This document shows, in pieces, positions 36,042-46,723 of a stretch of DNA of 64,000 bases. Every line of letters starts with the position of its first letter. The stretch's first letter is position 1. The notes under the pieces are model-generated. The model made no database searches and had not been told where the DNA came from. It was given only the letters and a program-made list of their open reading frames with translations. A program made the translations under genes and the position numbers. Origin of the DNA: Prunella strophiata. Lineage: Eukaryota > Chordata > Aves > Passeriformes > Prunellidae. The stretch covers positions 4,806,191 to 4,870,190 of the forward strand of contig JAZBQD010000014.1 in the NCBI GenBank assembly GCA_036583965.1. Reading direction: 5' to 3'.

Positions 36042-38984
36042 CCCAGAAACAAAGGAACTGGCAACCAATGTTTTCTAGTTTGCTTTAAAAATTTTTAGGC
36101 TTTTTAAAGGCTTGGACTGCAAAGAATTAGAGGTTTTGATCCACACATGCATGAAGGTCTGCTAACTTTCCTGGATCTATGCAAGCATAGCAATGATCTC
36201 AGAGAAGTGAATCCTAAACTTGATAATCTATAACTGCAAAAATATCTTTCTGCTGCTTTCAAAATCAGTATAGAGTTGATTACTACAATTGTCCCTGAAG
36301 AATAATGGTTCATAAACTGTATTTTATACAACCATGGTATTTGCAATTGCAGCATCATACCGATATCAAACCATAGTAAGGAATGTAGTGTTTGCTTTGA
36401 AGGAACTGAAGTGGTTTAGAAAGTTTGGTAAACAGGGAACTGCATTCCTGCAAAAAGGAAAATACTGAGGTAAAATGTTTAGATGTGGCAGATCATTTTC
36501 AGGAGGAATATTGGAGGCATTTTCTTGGTTTGTCATGTTTGCATAGTTATATATTAAAATTATATATGTGCACAAAAATATATATGTTACTTCATTTTCA
36601 GACTTTTTCAAATAGATGTTACTTTTTATGATCAAACCATAACCTCATATACATGTAAGAAATACTAATTTATAAGGACCTATGTCTTTAAAAAATATTT
36701 AGGATTTTATAGATTTGCATTAAAGTGGAGTTACTTGTTCAGAAGAGTTGTGCAAATTTCTTCAGAAAATAGTATTGAAAAAGGGATTGAGGGGAGAGAA
36801 ATGCCAACTGCCCTCATTTTGTATATTATTAACACATACCAGATGTCTTTTTTACAGAACAGATTATGAGTTGTGACCGATTAAGTTTTAGTAACAGACC
36901 TGTAACTTTTCAAGTCAGTGAAATACTAGATGCTCTGTGTATTTTGTCTTGTAGATTGCTACAATGCTGAAGATAGGTTTGGAGGTTTTTTCTCCTCCTC
37001 TTGCCCCAAATCAGAATACATCTGGTGTTTGTTGTACTTCTGTAAATTATGGTTGGACTTAGTGGTTTTGACCCTGGTTCATTTTGATTAAGCTTGTTAA
37101 TATTTTATGGTTTTAGTGTCTGTTTTACAACATTTCCATTACTGTGTATTTTATTAAGGTTCAAGTGGTTTGTATTTTTATGGTTGCATCTGGTCTGCAT
37201 AAACTCTGCTCCAGTTAAAAAAGCTGCTTGTCTCAGTCCTGGGCATGGGGAATTTTGAAGTACAGTGGGATGCGTACGTGTTAATCACATGTTGGCACCT
37301 ACAAAACTCTTGCTCCTGGAGTAGCTCACAATAATCTTACTGCCTGAAGTATGAAAAAGGTTGTGTGTCCCTGTTAATTCCTCTGTGTTTGTTCATGCTT
37401 GCATGGTTATGTTTCATATTGCCACACCTTCAGTATTTTGCCATGTCTGCCTTCAAAACGAGTAGTTTCTCTTGAAAGGTGGTTCAGAATGCTGTCGGGG
37501 TAAGTTACATGGTCCAAATGCACAATTGGACTATTATGTATTTTGCTAAGTCTTTAAGAAGAAATCCTATGTCAGAGTCAAGGGCTCTTGAACTTAATTA
37601 CCCATGAAGTCAATATGATGTTGTTCTCTTGATAATTATACAAATTAATGACTTGCTATGGTTTTCAGCTGGCTGCATGTTGTGTAAGCTTCTCCTGCAT
37701 CTATTGTTTGATTTATGTTTGGAAAGGGGGAAAAAAAAAAGCTTTCTTATTTTAGTCCCATAGATTATTACATTTCTGGAAAATAAAATAGGCAAACATC
37801 AAAGCAAATTTTAAATAGTACTGTATTAAATAACTAGTTTCTGAGACTGTAAATGCAATGAAAATAATGTTTCCCAAGACCTTCTTGATTTTATTATCAT
37901 GTCCCTTTTAAAGTGTTTGTTCTGGAGCCCTGAAAATTTGATGGAGTCCTTACCTGACTGTCTTTGGAGGCATCTGCTCTGTAAAGCATTTGCTGAAGGA
38001 CTGAAATACTAATGCAGTAGGATGAGTTTGCTGGAGTGCACAGTCATTGAACACGATGAAACATTCAGCAATCCCTCTTTCAATTCTTTTCCCTAAAATC
38101 CGATCGCATACATGAGGATGCAGTCATGATTCTGCTGTGAGCTGGGATGTAGACTCCTCATGAACTGCTATGTCTGAGCTTTGCATCCTTTGCTTGGCTC
38201 TATCTTGGCTCCTGTGCATCAAAACCAGCTGTTCTGCTCCAGCATTTCAAAGAGGATATTGTTCAAATCTTGTTCCTGGCTAAAGTGCTTTTGAAAATTA
38301 TGTCTTACTGTTAGTGTACCTCACAACTCCACTGCAATTCTGAAGTTTTTATTTCATGGGTTTTTTCCTTCTGTTCCTCCAGCACTGACTGCCTGTCTGT
38401 ACCATTAGTCCTACTCACTTTCTCCTACAAGACAAATTTTAATGACTTGAGAGTATTCCAGAGTGCCAGAGGTATATGAACAGATACATGAACATATGTA
38501 TTTTGTGCATGCAAAGTTTTCATGAACTGTAAGGCAGGAATGAAACATATTCATTGGTGCTGATAAAGAAAAAAGGCTAATAGGGCTCTCTGGTGGGTTT
38601 TAATTTCCACTTTATCTGTTTCTTCACGGTAATCAGTGATTTGAAGATGGCCTGTCAGAAAAATCTCTATCAGCCCTACAACTCAAAAAATTGCATATTA
38701 ATTCTCTGGTGTATGTCTGTGGAGTGTTAGAGAACTCAGTTTCTCATGTGCTTAGCCAGAGCAGTGAGACTGTGAGGAGACTAGTTTAACACCTCAGCAC
38801 TGCAAGAGTATTTTCGCAGCACAAGGCATGGCAGTTCATTTATGTGCACCTGTGCTTTGAAAAAAAGTAAGTTCATGTCTACAAAGTTTCAGCCTTACTG
38901 CTACAGAACAGCCCTGCCAATGAAAAAGCAAAATGAAAGCTAAATAAATACATGCTCCTTGAAGAGCCCTGTCAGTGTAATGCA

Positions 38985-40615
38985 GCCTCAGCTGGATGGA
39001 GCTCCATTCCCCACTGTCTGGGCCCAGACATCCAGCCAGTCTTTTACCCAGTGAACAGTGCGTGTCCCTGTCCAAGCCATGAGGAAAATGCTGTGAGAAA
39101 CAGTGCCAAAGGCTTTCCTGAAGTCCAGGCAGACACATCCACCGAGGGGGTCACTCTGCCCTAGGAGATCAGGGGGGTCAAGCAGGGCCCATAAACCCTG
39201 GCTGGCTGGGCTGATGCCCTGGGTGTCCTGCACGTGGTGCCTGATGGCACTCGAGAGGATCTGCTCCGTGCCCTTGCCCAGCACCGAGGCCAGGCTGGCA
39301 GGCCCGCAGTTCCCTGGATGCTCCTTCCAGCCCTTCGTACACGAGTGTCACACTGGCCACCTGCCCTTCCCCTGGCACCTCCCTGGTGAGCCAGCACTGC
39401 TGGGAAATGATGGGAAGTGGCTCCATGAGCACTGCCACCAGCTCCCTCAGCACCCTTGGGTGCATCCCATCTGGCCCCATGGACTTGTGCAGCACTGACC
39501 AAATATTTCCCTCTGGATTATTTGAGCTTCGTTCTGCTCCCTGTCCCTGTCTTCCAGCTCAGGTGGCTGGGTGCCCAGAGAACAACTGGTCTTACCATTC
39601 TGAGGCAGAAAAGGCATTTTCCTCATTCTTTTTCACTATAGGACAGTAAAGGATGAAGATTCTCCTTGGCCCTTCTTTTGTTGCTAATGAATTAATATAA
39701 ATATTTTTTGTTGTCTGTGGAAATAAGACATTAAGTTGAAGCTGAGCTTTGGCCCTTCTAATTTTCTTGTACAACCTCACGACATCTTTGCATTTCTCCT
39801 GAGCTGCCTGTCCCTTCTTCCGAAGACCATAGATTTTCTTCTTGCACTCTGAGTTCCAGACAAAGCTCCCTGTTAGCTAGGCTGCTCTTCACTGCTGGCT
39901 TTTCTTTGGGCACATGGGCACAGCCTGCTTTAAGACTTCTTTCATGAAAAGTGTCCAGCCTTCCTGGACTCCTTTGTCCTTCAGGACTGCCTACCCAGGG
40001 AGTCTGTCAGCCTACCTCCTAACCTGGCCAAAATCTGCCCTCCAGCAGTCCAAGGTGGCAGTTCTGCTAATCTCTTTCCTTCCTTCTCTGAGAATTGAAA
40101 ACTCCAGGAACCTCTTGGACTGTTTCCTTCTGTGTTGAATTTCCAGCATCTATTAAGTTGAAGGTCTCCATGAGAGTAATGGTAATGACCATGAGACTTC
40201 TCCCTGTTCTAATTCTAATATTATAATTTATTAGAATATTTCATCTAGCTCTTGGTCCTGGTTGGGTGGTCTGTAGCAGACTCCCACCAGGATACCTGCC
40301 TTGTTGGTATTTGCTGATAAACCATAAACACTCATCTTTGTCATTGCCATCACTAAGCTCCAGACAATCCAAACTCTCAATCACACAGGGCTACCCCACC
40401 ACCTCCCCTTCCTTGCCTGAACCTCCTGAAGAGTTGGTAGCCACCTATTGCAGCCCTCCTGGTATTCCAGTAATCCCACCATGTCTCCGTGAGGGCAGCT
40501 CTGTCAGAGTTTTCCTGCTGCACAATGACATCCAACTCCTCCTGGCTATTACTCATGCTGTGTGTGTTGGTGTAAATGAACTCCAGGCAGGCTGTCCATC
40601 CCACCAGGTTTTTGG
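38985..40615 (-). mobile_element. CR1 LINE fragment, minus strand, lacks 3' tail
   Basis: Read on the minus strand, this is the middle of CR1 ORF2. Near 40,604-40,380 the endonuclease N-terminal region is clear: a YTNTHSMSNSQEELD segment, then TETWWD and GYQLFRRFRQGRGGGGVAL. At about 39,780-39,720 an LYKKIRRAKAQL segment of the inter-domain region is present. At 39,495-39,430 the reverse transcriptase reads HKSMGPDGMHPRVLREL, and near 39,130 FRKAFGTVSHS. Homology stops near 38,985, before the catalytic FADD box. Normal CR1 insertions keep the 3' end, so this copy has been cut by a later deletion or rearrangement. Frameshifts split the frame and it is not functional. The overlapping plus-strand frames are shadows. 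Confidence 0.9.
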
Positions 40616-40788
40616 GGTGGAAAAGCCCTTGAAGTAGAATGTAGCATTAAAGTAAAATGTTAGTTAAAAGCTAGTTTGTGTAAAAATACTGCATACTAAG
40701 CTTGCTTTGAACAAAGTTATGTTGCGTTTTATTTATTATGCTCTTAGGTCATGGGATAACATTCTACTGCCCTTCTGAGTTTTTTCAG
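40616..40788. other. Unassigned spacer beside the CR1 fragment
   Basis: AT-rich sequence between the 5' breakpoint of the CR1 copy and the exon-like segment. It contains two possible plus-strand splice acceptors: TTATGCTCTTAG near 40,746 and TTTTTTCAG ending at 40,788. Confidence 0.4.
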
Positions 40789-40911
40789 GAAACGCAGAAG
40801 AACTTCATGCAGAAGTGGTTGCATATAAGCTTCAAGACGCAGTGTTGCTTGACAAGAACGAATAAGAGATTCAGAAAGTTTTACTGGCGCTGGAAAATGT
40901 GGTTTTTTAGT
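40789..40911 (+). pseudogene. Coding-like remnant with in-frame stop
   Basis: After a TTTTTTCAG acceptor, the frame beginning AAC at 40,791 gives 24 codons of strongly coding-like composition. More than half of the codons begin with G, and it reads NAEELHAEVVAYKLQ, then DAVLLDKNE. A TAA stop follows at 40,863-40,865, after which the same frame continues EIQKVLLALENVVF to a TAG at 40,908-40,910. That pattern suits a decayed exon or a gene remnant with one nonsense change. No good donor site follows. I do not recognise the protein. The alternative plus-strand frame running to 40,986 ends in polylysine from the A tract and is less credible. Confidence 0.3.
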
Positions 40912-40940
40912 TTCAAGGATCTGGAAAAAATTATAATGTT

Positions 40941-40973
40941 AAAAAAAAAAATTAAGAAAAAAAAAAAAAAAAA
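40941..40973 (+). repeat. A-rich tract
   Basis: A nearly pure A run with a few T and G interruptions, about 30 bp after the coding-like remnant. If that remnant were a retrocopy this could be its poly(A) tail. However, no 3' UTR or target-site duplication is visible, so this stays open. Confidence 0.85.
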
Positions 40974-41065
40974 GATACAACTATGAAATGCCATATGTCC
41001 AGGGACAGACAGCATGCTGAGGCACAGTTTTTCCAGGCCAAGGGAAGTCATGCTGGTCTCCCAGT

Positions 41066-41220
41066 GCCGGCCGTCCCCAGTGGGTTGGGGGAGCGGCGCT
41101 GCAGGGCCAGGCGCGGCCGGCAGGTGGCGCCACAGGGAAGACGGCCCGCGGGAAGGCCGGGGGGAGCCGGGCCGAGCCGGGCCGCGCCGGGGGCGAGTGT
41201 GAGATGGGCGTAAGAGGGGG
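41066..41220. promoter_or_regulatory. Small CpG-dense island
   Basis: About 20 CpG dinucleotides lie in roughly 150 bp, in a window where CpG is otherwise scarce. It includes a CCCGCGGG block and a 10-bp GC tandem unit (AGCCGGGCCG twice at 41,165-41,184). In birds such islands usually mark promoters or regulatory elements. No first exon is recognisable on either side. The 172-codon minus-strand frame crossing it is Pro, Arg and Ser-rich and runs into the A tract, so it is a chance frame. The island is too short to qualify under stricter CpG-island definitions. Confidence 0.55.
41117..41130 (+). promoter_or_regulatory. CTCF-like binding motif
   Basis: CCGGCAGGTGGCGC matches the published CTCF core consensus (CCASYAGRKGGCRS) at 13 of 14 positions; only G for A at position three deviates. 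It lies inside the CpG-dense island, where occupancy would depend on methylation. Function is inferred from the motif only. Confidence 0.5.
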
Positions 41221-41754
41221 GATCGGGGACTGGCCTTAGGGAGATCCAGGTGCAAGACAGCGGTAAGACGGGTGGGATTCAGGGAGTGATCTCGGGGTGA
41301 GCCAGGTTGTGACACAGGGTGAGCTGAGGGGAGGGATGGCGCAGAGCCTGCCTGTCCTGTCGGTTCTGCCTTCTCGACACAGCCTCCAAAAGGCTTCACT
41401 GTATTGCTGCAAACACCGCGTTCTGTGGGAGCTTTGCAGAAAACTTATATCTGAGTATATCTGCACTAGTGTTTGTCTGCAAAACTTCCCATGTTCTGGT
41501 GGTTGTATGGTATGAAGAATAATGAATTCTGATATCCTGTGAAAAAAATCACTACAGCAAAGTGAAGAAGTATTATTTGTAATTGGGGCTGTCAGCTTAT
41601 GTCCAGTTCAGAAAAGAAGTAAAACCTTAAAGCTGGTTCTCCCTGCACAGACCTTTGTTAACATTTGGTCTCCCAGAGTGAGAAATTGCAAATAACTTAC
41701 ATGCTTTGAACGTATTTGGTATTTCTCTTTCCTTGGTGATGTGTGCTGTGGGGG

Positions 41755-41770
41755 TGTGTGTGTGTGTGTG
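41755..41770 (+). repeat. (TG)8 microsatellite
   Basis: Eight TG units follow a short G run. This is a standard, probably polymorphic, dinucleotide repeat. Confidence 0.95.
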
Positions 41771-42771
41771 TTCCCAGAAGAGGAACTAGGAGGAGTGAAT
41801 TTAGGAGGTTTAATTTTCATCTTTATCTTAAAATCTGCTGTAATACCATCTGCAGCTTAGGAAGCATCTGCAGCACTGTCCTTGTTCTACATACTTTATG
41901 GTGTTGCTCTGCATACTTTAGGGTGTTCTCTGCCTCAAACTTTTGTTCTTATTAAAGAAGACACAGGATTGAAACCATGAGAGTGTGCCTTTTCATGGGG
42001 TGTGCATATGCAGTTATTTATACTGCACTGGTGATTTATGCTGTCGCCAGACGTGCCGTTTTACAGTTCCATTTAAAAATTGTGAACGGGACTTGAGGCG
42101 TAGAAAAAAAATTGCCAGTGACCCATCAAGATGAAGAAGTTAAGGGGAAACATCATTGCTTCTCTGATTCTGTTTTCTCTTTGAATTTGTCTTTTATTTT
42201 ATTTTGATATTTGTGGATATTTTAAAAAGAAGTGGTATGAATTTAAAATTAAAAGAATTCTGTCAGAGGTGAACCAAAGACTCAGCAATTTGTTTAAACC
42301 TCAGTCTGCATGTCTAGCCTTCTACTAGTTGGCTGGTGACTTTTCTGTATTGCTTTCTCCAAAAAAAACCAAAACAGTAGGAAACTTAACGTCATTGTAT
42401 CTATATAGCTGTGGATATCTGTATAGCTCTGTGAGTAGTTTATGGATATTTGATACGTGCAGCACAAGTTTATGCCCTGGGGAATTCTTGCTTACTGAGA
42501 ATTAAGTGTTATAAGATTCTAGAAGGTTAGCACACTGTATTTGTGGGATAAATAGATTGAGACCGGTCCCAAACCCCCTCTGTTTCACTTAACACACACT
42601 CAGCTTCTGCATATATTAATTAGCACTTGCATTGATTGTGCCACTGTTATTCCAGAGATTTTAAAATGCATGGTATTCTTTTTCACAGGTCAAATCATAT
42701 AGGACATACTTTTTTCACAACTTTATTCAGTTCTAAGGACATGGAATGAAGTTGCTTGATGTTAATTGACC

Positions 42772-42821
42772 TCAATTTAAAAATGTGTTTATTGAGTCAA
42801 TTTAAAAATGTGGTTATCCTG
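42772..42821 (+). repeat. 25-bp tandem duplication, two copies
   Basis: TCAATTTAAAAATGTGTTTA (from 42,772) recurs as TCAATTTAAAAATGTGGTTA (from 42,797). The first 16 bases are identical and the units are directly adjacent. Confidence 0.9.
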
Positions 42822-45800
42822 TGCTTCAGACAGAGCCTATTGTTAAAGCACTTTTAAAAAGGAGTATCCCTTGGTAATTAAAATCCTCCCCTGCAGCTGG
42901 GTGACCGTGTTCTTGCTGCACTGACACAGGCAGGGCTTGGCCTTGCCCTCACACAGCAGACACAGCACAGTCTCATCCTGCAGTGCATGGTGTGGGTGAA
43001 CAGCACAAATCTGTACTCCTTGCAGGCCAGTGCTTTTGTGGTGTTAATTTGAAATGCCATATATTAGTTTGTTGTCCATATGGAACTGGCACTCTTGAAA
43101 TCTAGAAGCAAAGAAACCAGAAGTGGAAGTTGAGAAATTCCATTGACCCAGTTAACTGTAATTGCAGGGTTAGAACTGGGGCCAAGAAGTTTGAGTTCTG
43201 CATGTAACGTTTCAGTGCACAGCCCCATTTGAATGGCATTACCTCATCTCACATCCATTTGGGAAAAGAGTTCCAAATCCCACAAGAACAGCTCTAAGTT
43301 ATCCAAGGTCATTGTATGACCAGAGTGGGAGGAATTCTTTTGACGTTTTCAGTTACAAGGGGATGCTTAAAACTCTGTTTGATGCAGCATTGCATCTGTT
43401 TCGATTTGTTTGGTTGGGGGAAAATGTATTTGTCAGACAATTCTTCTGCTTTGCCTTTCCCACGTGTTCCATGTGTCAGCTGGGAGTGAGTGATCACAGT
43501 GTCAGGAAGAAGGAAAGTATACATATTCTAAGGTGTTTTAGAAAATACTGGCTTTCTGTGAGCAAATGGCATCAATTGGAAGAAATGACATACTGCTTCC
43601 AGTGATGTAATCCAGAAAGTCTGAATTGCTTTTAATGCTTCCAACCCGAATAAATTCCTTTTCTCTTGAGTTCTGCCCAGTAATCAGCTTTTATACTGCA
43701 AGCAGCAGGCTCAAGCCATGTTTATTCCTTCATTTTGAAAATTTTGTGATAGAAAATAACCTAAACACATTGTATGACAGTGTTAGTAGATAAATAACTG
43801 AAGGTTTGGATTTTTTTATAACACTGTTGAGTGAGCTGCAGCAGTGTTCTTTTTTTGATGGGCATGTTTTTATTATGCTGTAAATAGTGACAGGGGTAAT
43901 AGGCTAAGTTAAGGTGGGAGTGGGTTTTGGGGTTTTTTTAATCCTTATCCATTTTTTATGTGTAGACATAAACATCAGTGCAATGAAGTGAGGCAGTGAA
44001 ATAATGTATTAAGTAAAATACACATGAACATACAAATACATATTTTTAGTATATTTAACAGGTGACAATGGGATTAGAAATAGAAAACATGGAATGTTTA
44101 AGTGCTTGCTAAAGCACTAGCTTGATTTTCTTGGATGTTTTTCAGATCTTGAAATAATTCTCATTGCCATTAAGAAAATGTCATAGTTGTGAGATCAGAA
44201 TTTGGAAGGATCTTTGTTTCATTTAAAACTTTCCTGAAAATTATGTTACATTCTGTTGTTTATTTAATAAACTTCTCAGAGTCTCTGGCATGAGGACCAT
44301 GTCTTTTGAAATGAGTCTGTCCAGCAAGGGCTTTGAATGTCTGTGTTAATTAACATGTGTAATTTCTTGATACTCACAATAGAGAAGTATTGCTGAATTG
44401 TATCCAATTATTTACTGAAATTGACAATCCAATTAATTATTTAAATTAACAATAAAATTTCCTATAAAAACTGCTATTAACATTTCAAGGGCCTTTCTCC
44501 CACCTCCAGAGGATCAGGTAATTTACACATGCCCATCCTGAGTCCTGTGACCCCTCAGAATTCCATTGACTGCACTAGAATATCCTGTGAAGATAATATG
44601 TGATTACATATGAGTGGAGGCAGCAGGATACAGCTGGCAAAGTATTTACTGCTTCAGAGAAAGTGTGTATTTTTTGGAGTTTGAAAGCAGACACTACCAC
44701 AACTCTTCTGTTATTTAATCTAAATTAGTAGGGTTGGGTGTTTTTTTCCTCAAATTAAACTGTGTCATTTTTAAGGGGTCAGTCTACTGTTTTATTACTG
44801 GGGTTTTTTTGGATGTAATAGTCTCTAGTAGCTTTTTGCAAAATTTGCTATTATTCTTACAAGTGTAACTGCTTGTTGAAATATGAAAGCATTGTGAAAA
44901 GTTTTAATTACACTTCCTATGTCACATATACATCTACTGAGCATTCTCAATGGTTTCATTGTTCCTTAAGTGTGCTTAAGTTACATCTTCATTCCTTTTA
45001 TCAAAACAAAATGAAGAAATAAAGTTATTTATTTCTTTGTGTTTATCTTGAAGGCAATCAGTGGTAAAAGTATGCAATTAATAGTAAAAAAAAATGCTTA
45101 TAATTCTGCAGGTGTTATGAAGTGTATTTCTGAAATTAGTCCAGTAGATATTGTTTTTGGGAATACTTTCTTTTGGTGTAGTTCATGAAGAAATTTATCT
45201 CAAACCTTTTTGTTTGTAGGGTATAGAAGAGCCTTCCAGTGCTCAACTTTTCAATATTTAGATAAGTTGACTAACAGAAAAAGGACTGATTGATTGGACA
45301 CATCATATGATGCCATTTAAATTTCCAATACAATGCATTTTGTTGTACAAGAGATAAAATAATTTGCTATGAGGCAAAATATAGGAAAACTATTATGTTC
45401 TTATAAGAAAAAAAGAGCCTCCCTTTATACTCTAAAGAATAAAAAGTGAGAGCATTATCTTTGAAAATCAGTCCAGGGGAAAAATCCTGGAATTGAATCC
45501 CTTAATGCTTTTTTTCCTGAGCAGCTCCTTTTGCAGGACCCTGGTGTTTCAGCGCAGTGGTGGCACTCGCTCCAGCTGTCAGTGTCCTGAGGAGGGCAGG
45601 CACTGGGAACGTGCTGCCTGTTGTGCTGGCAAGGCCAGAGCTTGGCAAATGTCTGCATTTTTTATGAGTTTAATTTTATGGTTTTTACCTACAGATACAT
45701 GTATGTAATACTAGTTCAATAAAAGAGTTCAACATCTCCTTCCCTCTCAATTGGCGTTTCTCCCTGACATTTCCTCTAATATTACAACTAGAAGTTTCAC

Positions 45801-46686
45801 ACAGCTGCCCCTACAGCAGAAAGGGGAGAAAGGGAAAAAAAATTACTGAAATGTTTTATCCTCCCTCAGTGGAATATGGAATTTCCTGCATTGTTCTCTG
45901 GGTGTCTGGGATAGGCAAAAGTCCTGTGTAGTTCACTAACACATTTTGCATAAATATTTGTGACAGATTTTTAAAACCTCTCTTCCCCCCTTCCCCTCCA
46001 CTCCCATTTCATAGCTAGAAACAACCAGGAGCTTTGTATCAGTGCAAAAGCGTTGCTCAGTTTTCTTTGGTTGCAAATCCCACTATATTATGTTTTTAAA
46101 TGATGAGTTTTTCAGCCTAAAGCTTACATAGGGTGTCTCTACATAACTGGTTTTACATGTTCTTAATTTGAATGTTTCTTCCCTTTTGATCTGTGTTTGA
46201 TGAAATCAGTTGTGCCAATGGCTCTGCTGGTGTCAGCAGAACCACGGGCGTGGAGTGTAACTGCTGAGGCTTGGTGGCCCAAGTGGTGAACTCACGTGAC
46301 CTTAAAGCTTGTAGCTCTAAACTCTGTAAAAATGGGCACTCCTAAAACAGGAATTGTGCCCTTGAAATGCTTGTGTGGCACTTGGTCTGTGACCCAGCCC
46401 TCAGCTGTGAAGGGATGGACAGGAGGAGTGTCAGTAGCAGCCTCTGGGCTGGTGTTGGAGTATCATTCTCTGCTCTGAGCTGCACATGGCTCTCTCAAAC
46501 ACTCTGTGAGGAGGGATTGTTTCCATTGTTGTGGGTTTTTGTACCACTCCTGCTGTACTTGGGCATTCCGCTTCCCAGGAGTTATAGAGGAAACAGTACA
46601 CAGAGGAAATTGGTTGTAGTTTGGTTGTAGTTGGTGTCTTCTTGTTTATGTCTCTTTGACTTAGGCAATTGGTAATTACTGTTGGC

Positions 46687-46690
<4 letters not shown>

Positions 46691-46720
<30 letters not shown>
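46691..46720 (+). repeat. A30 homopolymer
   Basis: An uninterrupted run of 30 A residues. No recognisable SINE, CR1 or processed gene precedes it, and CR1 does not end in poly(A). A simple slippage expansion is the conservative reading. Confidence 0.95.

Positions 46721-46723
<3 letters not shown>

Larger units (their letters stand above)
34701..38984. other. Unassigned AT-rich DNA
   Basis: No supported gene. Contains a 16-bp CA/TG palindrome (34,934-34,949), an A14 run near 35,942 and a longer A-rich tract at 36,000-36,041. Confidence 0.5.
41221..46690. other. Unassigned AT-rich DNA
   Basis: No supported gene. Contains a (TG)8 microsatellite, a 25-bp tandem duplication and a GC-richer patch at about 42,880-43,030 without recognisable coding sequence. 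Overlapping short frames are not convincing. Confidence 0.5.

Noticed and set aside
39103..39498. 131-codon plus-strand open frame
   Set aside because: It is antisense to the minus-strand CR1 reverse-transcriptase segment with KSMGPDGMHPRVLREL.
40881..41399. 172-codon minus-strand open frame, the longest in the window
   Set aside because: It runs through the CpG-dense island and then the A/T tract, giving a Pro/Arg/Ser-rich peptide followed by polyphenylalanine. No domain, and the length is explained by GC-rich composition lacking stops.
43640..43670. CTTCCAACCCGAATAAATTCC resembling a CR1 tail
   Set aside because: The upstream GGTCCC block and the downstream ATTCT repeats are absent, so the match is too short.
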